Shown: positions 7,546-16,213, counted from the first letter of the stretch. The stretch is 52,823 bases of DNA from Streptomyces niveus (GCF_001723055.1 NZ_MDCR01000139.1:1-52823); one strand, 5' to 3'. Numbers and translations: made by a program. The notes: generated by a model not told the origin, from the sequence alone.

Positions 7546-10500
7546 TCAGTGTGACCGGTGTGGCTGGCGGGACAGACGGATGTGTATGAGGCGTTCGGGG
7601 CGCAGGAAGGCCGGTCCGAGGAGGCCGGAGGGGAGCGTGTCTCCGCGGGCGTTGGCGCCTGTGTTGGTGACGCGGACCCGGATGGTGTTGGTGCCGGTGC
7701 GCAGGACGTCGGTGACGTCGAGACGGTAGGGCGGCCAAAGCCGGCTGGGCAGTCGTCCGCCGTTGACGGTGACCTCGGCGACGTCGCGGACCTGGCCGAG
7801 GTCGAGCTGCCAGCGGCGTCCGGCGAGGTCCCGCGCCCCGAGGGTGACGTCCCGCTGGTAGACGGCGGAGCCGGAGTGGGAGGCATCCAGGTCGGTCCAC
7901 GGGCCCAGCGGGCGGCTGATGCTCTCGGTGCCGTCGCGGTCGAAGCGGAAACTCCATTCGCCGTCCAGCGGCATCGCGGTCAGTGGGTCGCTGCTGGTGT
8001 GGGTACCCGTGTATCGCCGATTGCCGTCGACGGCGGTGACGCGGACGGTGGTCGCGGAGGAGACCCGCACGGTGGCGGTCACGGTGTCGTGGTCAACGGT
8101 CACCTTCTCCACGGGCGCGTTGGCCTCGATGGCGTGCGCGGGTTCGCCACCGGTGGTGCGGAAGACGACCAGGAGTGTCGCCCTGGTCTCCAACCGGAGC
8201 GGGACGGCCGTGCCCGACTCCTTCTTGCGCCAGACGCCGGCGGGGGTGGCCTCGCCGGTGTCCGGGTCCCAGATCTGCGGTGCCCCGAGTGCCGGGAAGG
8301 TCGCTGTTACCGAGACGGCCTTGTCGCTCTCGTTGGTGACGAGGAAGGCCGGCTCGCCCGCGCGCTTCAGGCGCAGTGCCCGCACGTCGGAGGTGGCGGG
8401 GGACAGCGTGGCTGCGGCGCCGCCGGATGCCGCGACCACTTCGGCCGCCTTGGCCGGGTCGGTGGCCCGGTGTGCCCGGGGACTGGTGAAGAGCCTGCCC
8501 AGGGCACGAGCGAGCCGGTCGGTGCGGCCGGAGGGCTCACGCTCGGGCAACTCGCCCACCGCCACGAGGATTCCGCCGCCGTCCACGAAGTCGGTGAGCG
8601 TCCTGACCGCGCCGAGGGACAGCATCGGGGTGTACGGCAGCACGACGATGGCGTACTGCTGAGCTCCGACAACCAGACGGGAACGGCGCGGGTGTGCGTG
8701 TTCGATCAGGGCCGGGTCGCCGTCCAGCGCGCCTTCGTCGAGGAAGTCGAAGTCGACCTGGACGTCTTCGAGGGCGTGGGCCGCGGCGATGAACGCCTCG
8801 TTGATGTCGTCCTGCCCTGAGGTGTCCTGGAAACACTCGGCAGCGCGCTGGGGTTGGATGAGCGCGGTGCGGGCGGTGGCGGTGGCCCGGGTCGCCTCCA
8901 CCACTCGGCCGATCCAGTCATTCAGCGGCGCGGACAGGTCCCACCAGGGATTGGCCGGCTGGAACGGCGGCGGGTAGACGAGGTTGCCGGAGTCGGAGAA
9001 GCGGGCGTGCAGCAGGACCTGGTTGATGCCGCGGACGGCGAACGCCCCGATCACCTCGCGGGTGAAGGCCGGTGTGACCTGCCAGCCGGCGCCGCCCATG
9101 GCCTCCAGGTATACGCGCTCCAGCCCTCGTTGATGGGCGGTGCTGGCCGGCCAGCGCGGCAGGATCCGATGGTAGCCGCGCTGGTAGTGGTCGAAGATGA
9201 GATCGGTACCCGGTATCTGGACCCACTGGTGGGCGGTGTTGAGATCTCCGGTGCTCCTGATCTGCTCGGCCGGGCCGTACTCGTCCCACAGCGGGTTGGA
9301 GATGACCTGGAGCCCGTGCTCACCCGTCCACGTGCCCATGCCCCGGTAGTAGGCGTCGGCGAACCGGTTGGATACGGCGCGCCAGAACACCCCGCGCAGT
9401 TCGCCGCCGTCGTCCCCGAGGTCGTCGTGGACCGCGGACAGCACCACCCCCACACCGGCCTTCGGGCTCAGTTTCTTGATCTCCCCAGGCAGGCTTGGTG
9501 ACCACGGTACCCGTGCCCAGGCCGCGTCCGCGGAGGCCACGAACGGTTCGTCGTCGGCGAAGCCGCGCAGCACGTTGCCCACGGCCCAGCCGAACCTTCG
9601 CACGTATTCACCCGGCACAATGTCCAGGTACAACTTCACTGCCTCGTCGTCGAGGAGATCGAGGTAGTTGCGCCACGGACCGCTGGCATCGGCCAGCAGC
9701 CGGAGGCTGTAGAAGTCCACCTGCCACTTGCCCGCGGGCGCCTGCCACACCCCGGAGCCCTGGACGGCCTCGGTCAGATCGATCATCTTGGCGATCGTCC
9801 CGGCACCGGCACCGGCACCGGCGGGCCGGGCCGCGGCGGCGACGGGCGCGTCGAGGTCGTCGGGGGTCTTGAAGGCGTCGACGCTGTCGGGGGTGTCGAA
9901 GCCGGAGGCGAACAACTCCGCACCGGTGGAGCCGGCGACGCTCAGGTTGTCCCACGACGAGCGCTGCGTGGCGGTGGCCCGCACCCCGACCGTGCCGGTG
10001 GCGAACGTCGTGTCGGTCACCGAGGTGAGCCCTGTGCCATCCAGCGCCGGGGTGATGGTGTCGCCCAGCACGGTTACGGCCAATTCGTGCTCGGCGTCCG
10101 CATCGAACGCGGGCTGGGCCTTGCCCTGGTGCAGCAGCGTGAAGGCGCCGCCCTTCTGCCGCCATAGGTCGACCCCACCGTCCGAGCGCAGGTCCGCCAG
10201 ATAGCCGTTCTTTTGATCCGCACAACGCACCATCAGACCCGCGGTGGCCCGCTCGACCCAGACTCTCGCGGCGACCGTGTAATCGCTCCAGGCGGTGCCC
10301 TCCTTGAGCACTCGCACACCGTCGTAGGCGGCGGCATCCACGATCAGCCTCCCGTCGGCCACCGCGAGCCCTTGGCCCGTGAGCTTTACCGCGGTCCCGC
10401 CGGTGATCTCCATGGTGCTTCTGACCACGCACTTGGCCCGCAGATCGGGGCGTGGCTGGTAGGTGCGGATGCCGACCGTGCCGCCGTTGACCACCAGCCC

Positions 10501-10920
10501 GCCGGCCCGGCCGCTGGGAAAGAAGTCGTCGTTGAACAGCCACACCACCATCCGGTGCCGCTTCGCCTCACGCAGCGTGTACCCGATGAGGTCGAACCAC
10601 GCCTCGGTGAAGAACGACGGCTTGAGCGCCGGGGTGTCGAACGGGAAGACCAGCACTTCGGTCACGCCCTTGTCGCGCAGGTCCGCCAGGCTCTCATCCA
10701 CCAGCTCGCGCGTCACGGCACCGTTCCAGAACCACAGGACCATCGGCATGCTGCCGGTGCCCGGCCGTGCGAACCGGACTGCGGAATAGCCCCCCGAACC
10801 GCCGGGCGTCGCGGCATGGACCGGCTGCCAGAAGCCGGCCGCACCGGTACTCGTCGCGGCCAGCGCGGCCAACTGAAGCATTCGCCTGCGCGAGACCTGT
10901 GTGCCATTGTCGTCGCTCAT
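7546..10920 (-). CDS. Tat-exported glycoside hydrolase, GH106-like (alpha-L-rhamnosidase type)
   Basis: A 1124-residue secreted enzyme. A twin-arginine signal (SRRRMLQLAALAATS, about 9-23) leads into a GH106-type N-terminal catalytic part: VLWFWNGAVTRELVDE, a GVTEVLVFPFD strand and VVWLFNDDFFPSGRAGG. A roughly 170-residue concanavalin-like (LamG/3-keto-disaccharide-hydrolase-like) module is inserted at about 145-310 (DYTVAARVWVERATAGLMVR). The catalytic region continues to about 800. The C-terminus (about 960-1110) is a GH2-type galactose-binding sandwich (GEWSFRFDRDG ... VTVNGGRLPSRLWPPYRLDVT). GH106 members release alpha-L-rhamnose from plant polysaccharides; the exact substrate is unproven. 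LacI-type operators lie 34 and 110 bp upstream. An Ala/Gly repeat (PAGAGAGAG) links the inserted module to the next domain. Start: ATG at 10920, directly before the Tat signal. Confidence 0.7.
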   Translation of the reverse strand: MSDDNGTQVSRRRMLQLAALAATSTGAAGFWQPVHAATPGGSGGYSAVRFARPGTGSMPMVLWFWNGAVTRELVDESLADLRDKGVTEVLVFPFDTPALKPSFFTEAWFDLIGYTLREAKRHRMVVWLFNDDFFPSGRAGGLVVNGGTVGIRTYQPRPDLRAKCVVRSTMEITGGTAVKLTGQGLAVADGRLIVDAAAYDGVRVLKEGTAWSDYTVAARVWVERATAGLMVRCADQKNGYLADLRSDGGVDLWRQKGGAFTLLHQGKAQPAFDADAEHELAVTVLGDTITPALDGTGLTSVTDTTFATGTVGVRATATQRSSWDNLSVAGSTGAELFASGFDTPDSVDAFKTPDDLDAPVAAAARPAGAGAGAGTIAKMIDLTEAVQGSGVWQAPAGKWQVDFYSLRLLADASGPWRNYLDLLDDEAVKLYLDIVPGEYVRRFGWAVGNVLRGFADDEPFVASADAAWARVPWSPSLPGEIKKLSPKAGVGVVLSAVHDDLGDDGGELRGVFWRAVSNRFADAYYRGMGTWTGEHGLQVISNPLWDEYGPAEQIRSTGDLNTAHQWVQIPGTDLIFDHYQRGYHRILPRWPASTAHQRGLERVYLEAMGGAGWQVTPAFTREVIGAFAVRGINQVLLHARFSDSGNLVYPPPFQPANPWWDLSAPLNDWIGRVVEATRATATARTALIQPQRAAECFQDTSGQDDINEAFIAAAHALEDVQVDFDFLDEGALDGDPALIEHAHPRRSRLVVGAQQYAIVVLPYTPMLSLGAVRTLTDFVDGGGILVAVGELPEREPSGRTDRLARALGRLFTSPRAHRATDPAKAAEVVAASGGAAATLSPATSDVRALRLKRAGEPAFLVTNESDKAVSVTATFPALGAPQIWDPDTGEATPAGVWRKKESGTAVPLRLETRATLLVVFRTTGGEPAHAIEANAPVEKVTVDHDTVTATVRVSSATTVRVTAVDGNRRYTGTHTSSDPLTAMPLDGEWSFRFDRDGTESISRPLGPWTDLDASHSGSAVYQRDVTLGARDLAGRRWQLDLGQVRDVAEVTVNGGRLPSRLWPPYRLDVTDVLRTGTNTIRVRVTNTGANARGDTLPSGLLGPAFLRPERLIHIRLSRQPHRSH

Positions 10921-10953
10921 CGAGACCCCTCCGTCTGTCGTCGGGCGATGTGA

Positions 10954-10965
10954 TGAAAGGTTTCA
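10954..10965. promoter_or_regulatory. LacI-family type operator, proximal
   Basis: TGAAAGGTTTCA is a perfect inverted repeat (TGAAA/TTTCA arms) 34 bp upstream of the GH106-like gene start, resembling Streptomyces sugar-repressor sites. Confidence 0.55.
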
Positions 10966-11029
10966 ACTGTGCTTCAGGGAAGTTAAGGCCACTTGCACGC
11001 GAGGTCAATACCCTTGAAGTGGAGCGAAG

Positions 11030-11046
11030 GATTGAACGTTTCAATC
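11030..11046. promoter_or_regulatory. LacI-family type operator, distal
   Basis: GATTGAA and TTCAATC are perfect 7-bp arms separated by CGT. It lies 76 bp from the centre of the proximal site and so could support a repression loop upstream of the GH106-like gene. Confidence 0.55.
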
Positions 11047-11457
11047 TCAATTCCGAATCAACGGCGTCCCGTACGGTGTGCGACGGGGGCGCCGGTCGCG
11101 TGGGCGCTTCGCTGTCGGCGATGGCCTACCTGCTGACGGGCCCGTACAGCGTAGTTGGTTTTGCATTGATAAACCTCGCCGTTTCGGTTGAGATGAGGCC
11201 GGAAGCGGGGAGGAAATACGAAAGTGCCTTCTGAGCTGGAACGATGAACCTTGTCGAGGGGTTCTGTCGGTCCAAGCAGGTTCTGGCACACATTCCGTGA
11301 TCTGGTTACTGAGTGTTCGGGTGCCGATGAAGTTGAGCTCGAAGAGAGTGGATTATTTGGTCTGCCTGGTCAGCCGTTACTCGCTCCTGCTCGGGTCTCC
11401 GAAGCCGCTCGAAGATGCCCGGCCCACGGTGTTCTGGTTGCAGGTCTGCCATGCGCG
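11047..11457. other. Intergenic stretch without a recognisable gene
   Basis: This 411-bp stretch is less GC-biased than the neighbours. Open frames here are short, lack ribosome sites and do not show the usual third-position bias. It lies between the sugar-enzyme operators and an IS5 remnant, so it may be degraded insertion-sequence DNA. Confidence 0.5.
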
Positions 11458-11508
11458 GAGCTCCCACAAGCCGTCCGGAACAATCCAACTCCATGTACCC
11501 CGCCCCAT
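11458..11508 (-). pseudogene. IS5-type transposase extreme N-terminal remnant
   Basis: The minus strand reads MGRGTWSWIVPDGLWEL, the usual start of a second IS5-group transposase family (..WIVPDGLWEL.. followed by PLIP). After WEL the homology is lost and the frame closes. Only about 17 codons remain. Confidence 0.5.
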
Positions 11509-11738
11509 GAGCGGACCAACGAGTGATCACCACATAGGACGCCGTCTAAGTTCGCTTTGTGACATGTGTTCTAGCGCGTACGGCTGGTGGGGTGTTGTGA
11601 CACATCCCCGAGCGCGCTGCCCCGCGCTGCGGGAGGCGAGGTCTTGCAGAACCGCATTGGTGCGTGAGCCGGTGCTTCAGGCGTCATTCCTGGCCGAGCA
11701 GAAGCTTGTGAGATGGGACATTCCCGGGTACGGCGTCG

Positions 11739-12323
11739 TCATCCCACGGCCGATCGTTTCCGTATTGCCTGCCCGACGTGGCGGAGACTCTCCAGGCCGA
11801 GCCTGAGTACCAGGAGTGGCATAAGGAGCACCAGCGCGAGCCCGGACACGGCGAGAATACCGAACATGATGCTGTTGCTTGTCACGGAGTGGGTGCTCGC
11901 CGTCTCGGGACGCCCCGGTTCATAGTGGACAGGGATCGTGTCGCCGATGTTCGCATCGCCGGCTTCCCAGAATCGGTAGGACGTTCCGGCGTCCGTGGTG
12001 AATCGCACTTCGATCCTCGTGCTGCTACTTCCCTGGGGCTCGCTCACTCTGTCTTTCGCCAGGACGACTCCGTCGACCGATCGTTCACGCGCGGCGCCTT
12101 GGGAGGGATTGCTCAGCCCGTCAAGTCCTGTACGGGCGAACCCATACCCGAGAACGACGAGGAACGCCACCGCGGTCATCACAGCCACCCCGCCCGCGAC
12201 CTTCCCGGCGACGCGCGCCCACGCACCGAACCGGCGCGGCGCCCACCGCGCGCTCACCGTTTCCCACCTGTCCCATGGGCCACGGCCCCTCCTGTCAGAT
12301 CTCGCAGCGGGCGGCTTCTGCAC
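11739..12323 (-). CDS. DUF3592-type membrane protein
   Basis: About 194 residues from a GTG at 12323. Two membrane segments are visible: one about 45-65 (VAVMTAVAFLVVLGYGF) and one near the C-terminus (MFGILAVSGLALVLLMPLLV). Between them is a roughly 70-residue beta-rich extracytoplasmic domain (VDGVVLAKDRV ... IEVRFTTDAGTSYRFWEAG ... GDTIPVHYEPGRPETAS), which is the DUF3592 pattern. Function is unknown. An in-frame ATG at 12563 would add an 80-residue Arg/Pro/Ala-rich leader with no domain, so I prefer the GTG; no strong ribosome site distinguishes them. It is flanked on both sides by pseudogene debris. Confidence 0.65.
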   Translation of the reverse strand: MQKPPAARSDRRGRGPWDRWETVSARWAPRRFGAWARVAGKVAGGVAVMTAVAFLVVLGYGFARTGLDGLSNPSQGAARERSVDGVVLAKDRVSEPQGSSSTRIEVRFTTDAGTSYRFWEAGDANIGDTIPVHYEPGRPETASTHSVTSNSIMFGILAVSGLALVLLMPLLVLRLGLESLRHVGQAIRKRSAVG

Positions 12324-12514
12324 GTCTTCATCCGAGGTGTCCTGCCCGTCGTATCGAGCTCTATCCGGGAAACCTTGCACTCCACAGCGACCGGTTGCCC
12401 CACGTGACCTTGGCTCTCGCCTATCGGGGAGCGCCAGGCGTGAGGGGGCGCGCGTTGAGGAGCCGGCTGGCGATAGTGCTGCGGGCCCGGTGGCCTGTGA
12501 GGGCGCCGCGGCGC

Positions 12515-12755
12515 CCTGACCGACTACGTCAAGCAGCGCCGGGGCCACGAGTACAGCCACCACGGCCGGACCGGGAACCCGTCGGGAACTTCGTACCAGA
12601 CGAGGTCATCGACCGCTTTCGCGGCCGAGGCGCACATCCAGAAGCTGAAGGCGCTGCGGGCCTCGGCGTCGACCAGTTCGCCCTCTATGACATGCAACGA
12701 CGCCAAGGCGACCGACGCCTACGGAGCCGACGTCATCCCAGCGCTTCGGGACTGA
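12515..12755 (+). pseudogene. LLM-class flavin/F420-dependent oxidoreductase C-terminal remnant, multiply frameshifted
   Basis: Alternating between two frames reconstructs a normal C-terminus: DYVKQRRGHEYSHHGRTGNP, then FVPDEVIDRF (other frame), then EAHIQKLKALRA (first frame), GLGVDQFALYDM (other frame) and NDAKATDAYGADVIPALRD-stop (first frame). This matches the end of luciferase-like monooxygenases of the F420 type. At least four indels in 240 bp mean it is long dead. The N-terminal two thirds are absent. Confidence 0.7.
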
Positions 12756-12936
12756 TGGGCACCACGGTCGACCGCCCCCTGGTGTCCGGCCTTGAGCGCC
12801 TCAACGCCCGTATCTGCACTTAGTACTCCAGTACGACTTCGCGATCTTGCGGCAGGGTGACGGCTCCCGGACCGCGTGTTCAGGCTGACAACGAGGCCGG
12901 GCGGCTCAATCGTTTGCCTGCTGACAAGATGATTCG

Positions 12937-13545
12937 GTGAACATGGCACACCACGAAAACGTCCCTGTCGTACGTCCCATCACCGACACCGACATCCCCA
13001 CCTCGGTCGACACACTCGCCCGAGCCTTCGCCGACTACCCCTTCACCCGGCACGTGATCGCCGAAGAAAGCCATGAGGAACGGGTCCGGCGCTTCCAGGA
13101 AGTCTGTCTCACTCGCATCGGCCTGGTGTACGGCCGCGTGTGGGTCGCCGACGAAGGGCGCGCTGTCGCCGTGTGGGCCACTCCCGACGAGGATCCCTCG
13201 CCTGCTTTCGCCGAGGTCGCCCCGGTGCTCGGCGAACTGACCGGCGATCGGCAGGCCGCCTACGAATCCGCAGAGCAGGCTATTGCTCCATACCGGCCGC
13301 AGGAGCCGGCGTGGTTCCTCAGCACGGTGGCCGTCTCCCCCGAAGCGCAGGGGAGGGGCCTTGGCAGTGCGGTGCTGGTTCCCGGCATCGAGGAGGCAGG
13401 GCACGCCGGGTATCCGGCGTTCGTGGAGACCTCCAGCGAAAGGAACGTGCGGTTCTACGAGCGGCTCGGCTTCCGGGCCACGGCTGCTGTCACCCTCCCC
13501 GACGGCGGCCCCCACACATGGTGCATGCGCAAGGACCCGCGCTGA
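12937..13545 (+). CDS. GNAT-family N-acetyltransferase
   Basis: A 202-residue single-domain GNAT protein. Acetyl-CoA binding motif A is seen as LSTVAVSPEAQGRGLGSAVL (about 127-146, Q/RxxGxG/A), followed by the ETSSERNVRFYERLGF motif B (about 165-180) that closes the fold. GNAT enzymes move an acetyl group from acetyl-CoA to an amine; the acceptor here is unknown (antibiotic, polyamine or protein). The GTG at 12937 is two codons before an ATG at 12943, and either could start it. It is monocistronic and stands between pseudogenes. Confidence 0.88.
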   Translation: MNMAHHENVPVVRPITDTDIPTSVDTLARAFADYPFTRHVIAEESHEERVRRFQEVCLTRIGLVYGRVWVADEGRAVAVWATPDEDPSPAFAEVAPVLGELTGDRQAAYESAEQAIAPYRPQEPAWFLSTVAVSPEAQGRGLGSAVLVPGIEEAGHAGYPAFVETSSERNVRFYERLGFRATAAVTLPDGGPHTWCMRKDPR

Positions 13546-13699
13546 GGTCTGGATTCCCTGCTGGCGACGGGGCGCACGCGGGCGGGCCCGCCGGGAATCG
13601 CAGTGCGGATAGTTGCAACCCTGACACGGACCGGACCGGACCGGGCTGGGAACGGGTCAAGCAACTGCGTGATCATCAGGGGTTGTGTGGACTCCTGAA

Positions 13700-13857
13700 G
13701 ATCACGAAGCGGCCGCAGGCCAGCGCATAGACCCTGCCCGGCGGCCAACCATGTTCGACCAAGTCATGGCTCGGATCGCGGGACGCTTCGGCCGAGTTGA
13801 GGCGCGGGCCACCCCACTCTCCTACCTGCTCGGGCTGCTGTCGAACGTCGGCAGAGC
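13700..13857 (+). pseudogene. IS701-type transposase N-terminal remnant
   Basis: The frame reads PTMFDQVMARIAGRFGRVEA followed by SYLLGLLSNVGR, which matches the N-terminus of IS701-group transposases (FDxVMxRIAxRFxRVEPR...YLLGLLS). Homology stops at about 13857, where a different sequence, an integrase tail, begins. Confidence 0.6.
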
Positions 13858-13990
13858 ATTCAGGTCCTCTTCCGCCACTACGCGAAGTTCTTGGCGGAGG
13901 CGCGAGATCACGCCAACCATCTGATCGAGAGCGCCATGCGGCGGTGGGAGGAGCCTACGGACGACGAGGAGGGTGCCTTAAGCGGCAAGC
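13858..13990 (+). pseudogene. Tyrosine integrase C-terminal remnant
   Basis: The frame reads IQVLFRHYAKFLAEARDHAN then HLIESAMRRWEE. It resembles the last helix region of actinomycete tyrosine integrases (VLFxHYAKFLxxxRxxANxLIExSMxxW), with the His and Tyr of the HxxxxxY-type end in place. It has no start codon of its own and is fused directly to the IS701 remnant, so it is a scar of a lost integrative element. Identification rests on recall of the motif only. Confidence 0.5.
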
Positions 13991-14045
13991 TGAGTGGGCG
14001 ACCACCACCCGTCCCGACCGGAGAGGTCGGGCGGCGGCTTGTGGT

Positions 14046-14085
14046 TGCGATCCTCGGCCACCCCTCGTGGCGACCGAGGATCGCA
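14046..14085. terminator. Perfect 12-bp stem hairpin
   Basis: TGCGATCCTCGG and CCGAGGATCGCA are perfect inverted arms. The 16-nt loop itself contains CCAC/GTGG. It lies downstream of the integrase remnant and may be its old terminator. Confidence 0.45.
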
Positions 14086-14360
14086 GCCGCTACGCCGTGG
14101 GCCGCGATCCGCAGCGGGCCAAGGTGGCGGTCTCCCTTCGGGACGACCGAGGATGGCAAGCCACTCGGAGACGCGGAACGGCTACCCGTCGTACGGTGGC
14201 GGTCACCCTCGTCAGTGGAACCGCCGTCGGCGTGTCTCTGGAGCGAGCGCTTAGAAGGCGCTTGTTGTATTCGCTGCACAGTGCCTCTGAACCGCACATC
14301 TACGCCTGCCCGACGAGCGACGTCGTGACCATGTACCCGCACTGATCCGCAGAGGGAGAA

Positions 14361-14651
14361 ATGGGACTCGGTATCTACGTGGAGGACCTGTGGCACGGCA
14401 GGTTGAGCGCCTTCACGGATGACAAGGAAGCTTCCTTCATGGGCGTCTGTGAGTCGGCGCCCGAAGAGAGTCTGCTCAATGGCGTGAACAAGTACGGGGA
14501 CACCCTCTTCAACTGCATCCAGTTGCGCCGACTGGTGAGAGAGCTGGAATCCCTTCCCGAGAACGAACAGAATCCCGTCGTACAGCAGGTGATCGACGGC
14601 GCGAAACAGGCCATCCACCGGGCCGGCTATCTGCACTTCATCGGTGACTGA
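14361..14651 (+). CDS. Small conserved-looking acidic protein of unknown function
   Basis: A 96-residue protein (starts MGLGIYVEDLWHGRL). It has a good GAGGGAGAA ribosome site just upstream of the ATG and normal codon bias, so it looks like a real gene. It is mostly helical by appearance, with Asn-Lys-Tyr-Gly-Asp-Thr-Leu-Phe-Asn and a Leu/Glu-rich segment. There is no signal peptide, membrane span or motif I recognise. The 45-bp palindrome 83 bp downstream is a likely terminator. Confidence 0.6.
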   Translation: MGLGIYVEDLWHGRLSAFTDDKEASFMGVCESAPEESLLNGVNKYGDTLFNCIQLRRLVRELESLPENEQNPVVQQVIDGAKQAIHRAGYLHFIGD

Positions 14652-14733
14652 TCTGCTCGACCGCCGCGGACATCGGTTCTGAGAGACGGCGCGGAGCTGG
14701 ACGTCGCCGTCCGCCCGGAGTAGGACGCCGTGC

Positions 14734-14778
14734 AACGGTGTGGCCCCGCTGGTCGACGACCAGCGGGGCCACACCGTT
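14734..14778. terminator. 45-bp perfect palindrome, probable bidirectional terminator
   Basis: 22-bp arms starting AACGGTGTGGCC and ending GGCCACACCGTT are exactly complementary, with a single central A (14756). It lies between the convergent small-protein gene and the broken HNH gene. It is the longest perfect inverted repeat I found in the window. Confidence 0.7.
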
Positions 14779-14822
14779 TCGCCCGGTGGTTACGCGGCGG
14801 GTTCGTACTCCGCCGTCTGGTG

Positions 14823-15270
14823 TCAGCAGCCTGCGGCGATGCCGCAGCGCGTTGATCTCGCGGGTGTCGGCCGTGAGGTCCCAGCGGAGCTTGGTGGCGA
14901 TCCAGTCGGCGGCGTACCGGCAGTGAGTGTCGGCGAGCGAGGGCAGCCAGTGGGCCGGGTCCTGGTCGCTCTTGGACCGGTTGGTCTTCGCGGTGACCGC
15001 CACGAGCGACCGTTCGACGTTGATGTCGTTGACGTACGCCTCGCGCCGCTTCGGTGCCGAGTCTTTGGCGCCTTCGTCCCAGGCTTCGGCGAGCGGCACC
15101 ATGTGGTCGACGTCCAGCTTGCCCGGGACGGTGACGATGACGCCGTCGTAGTACGAGTATCACTGGCCCGCCACGCCTTGCAGCCGGCCTCGACGGTCGG
15201 CTCGACGCGGGATTCGGCGAGCAGCACCTCGGCGCGGTGTTGCACGAGTCCTTGTCCGCTCGCCGCACCG
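14823..15270 (-). pseudogene. HNH endonuclease (DUF1524 type), inactivated by a nonsense codon and two frameshifts
   Basis: The minus strand reconstructs as RAEVLLAESRVEPTVEAGCK (first frame), then after a shift near 15180 GVAGQ-stop-YSYYDGVIV, where TGA (15160-15162) replaces an expected Trp TGG. It continues KLDVDHMVPLAEAWDEGAK, NDINVERSLVAV, DPAHWLPS and CRYAADWIATKLRWDLT, then shifts back near 14840 to end GIAAGC-stop at 14823. DVDHMVPLAEAWDxGA is the DUF1524 HNH nuclease signature. The two shifts compensate each other. The N-terminal secretion signal region is not recognisable. Confidence 0.7.
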
Positions 15271-15649
15271 CGCCGATTCGCGAGCCTGAGCACCGCGGTC
15301 GTCCCGCCGGGGCTCGCCGAGCGGAGACTCGGCGACGAAGACGACCCCAAGGCGGCCAGGGCGCTCGGTATCGACCACACATCGGGTGTGCGACCGAGCC
15401 AGCGGGGCTCTGGCCCGGAAGCGACCCGGGTTTGCCCCGCACGGGGTGCTCGCAAGGTGGTGGGCTCTGCCGCCGACAGCGCCGGTCGCTTCAGCTGTCG
15501 ACGCTCTCAGTTGATTAGCTGCGGACAACCGTGCTCGCCGAATCACCCAAGGCGGGGAGCCGGAGTCTCCCGACGTCGGGTGGGGATGTGCGTCAGGGTT
15601 GGCTGTGAGGTGCTTGGGCGCGGGGTGACGTCATTGCGTCGGCGGCGAG
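15271..15649. other. Intergenic stretch without a recognisable gene
   Basis: This 379-bp stretch contains only short frames without ribosome sites. It follows the HNH remnant and precedes the 3' end of the GbsR-like regulator. It is probably more decayed DNA of the scar region. Confidence 0.45.
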
Positions 15650-16123
15650 TCAGCGCATCCCGGCGTCGTACCCCTCACGCCACTTGTCGATGAGGGCGGC
15701 CATCTCCCGCTGCATGAATCCGTAGAAGTCCTGCATCTCGTCAAGACGACGGCCCGCGACGCTCTCCTTGCCCGCGGCTTTGATGCCCTCGGCAGCGGCG
15801 TTCCACATACTGTCGAGCAAGGTGTTCTGGTTGCCCATCAGCGTCGCCCACGCGTGGTCGCGAAAGCGGTAGTGGTCGCGGCGACTGCCGGGCGCGGGCA
15901 CCCGTTCGATCATGCCGGTGGGGATCAACTGCTTGACCGCGCCGGACACCGCGCCGCTGCTGATCTTGAGTTCCTCGCAGAGGTCGGCCGCCGTCATGGT
16001 CTCCTGCTGGCTGAACAGCAGTGCCGTCATCACGCGCGCCGTGGTCCGTTGCATGCCGCTTTCCGTGAGCGTCAGCGCCAGCCGTTCGGCGCCTTCGCGC
16101 AGTTGTGCGTCTCTGTCGTCCAT
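15650..16123 (-). CDS. GbsR/MarR-like winged-helix transcriptional regulator
   Basis: A 157-residue regulator. The winged helix spans about 20-85: helices around RVMTALLFSQQETMTAADLCEEL, recognition helix SSGAVSGAVKQLI and a wing carrying RRDHYRF. A C-terminal helical dimerisation part follows (residues about 95-155). The ATG at 16123 has an AGGAGG site and is preferred over an upstream ATG at 16153. It is transcribed divergently from a two-gene ABC exporter, the standard layout for a repressor that senses the exported drug or osmolyte. Members control efflux or osmoprotectant genes. It shares a fold and general layout with the twin proteins at 22.9-24.0 kb. Confidence 0.82.
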   Translation of the reverse strand: MDDRDAQLREGAERLALTLTESGMQRTTARVMTALLFSQQETMTAADLCEELKISSGAVSGAVKQLIPTGMIERVPAPGSRRDHYRFRDHAWATLMGNQNTLLDSMWNAAAEGIKAAGKESVAGRRLDEMQDFYGFMQREMAALIDKWREGYDAGMR

Positions 16124-16162
16124 CGCTGCCTCCTCTTGACGAGTTCTTATCATACGCGGGGG

Positions 16163-16201
16163 TTGAAAGCTCCGAATGTTTACAGATCTCTGAAAGTTCG
16201 A
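16163..16201. promoter_or_regulatory. Divergent promoter region with direct repeats, candidate regulator site
   Basis: TTGAAAGCTCCGA (16163-16175) and CTGAAAGTTCGA (16190-16201) are near-identical direct repeats 27 bp apart inside the 90-bp spacer between the GbsR-like gene and the ABC genes. The placement fits operator sites for autoregulation and exporter control. Confidence 0.4.
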
Positions 16202-16213
16202 TACGTTGTGTCA

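Noticed and set aside
11297..11806. Plus-strand frame of 169 codons
   Set aside because: It has no recognised domain and no ribosome site, and it overlaps the IS5 remnant and the 3' end of the DUF3592 gene.
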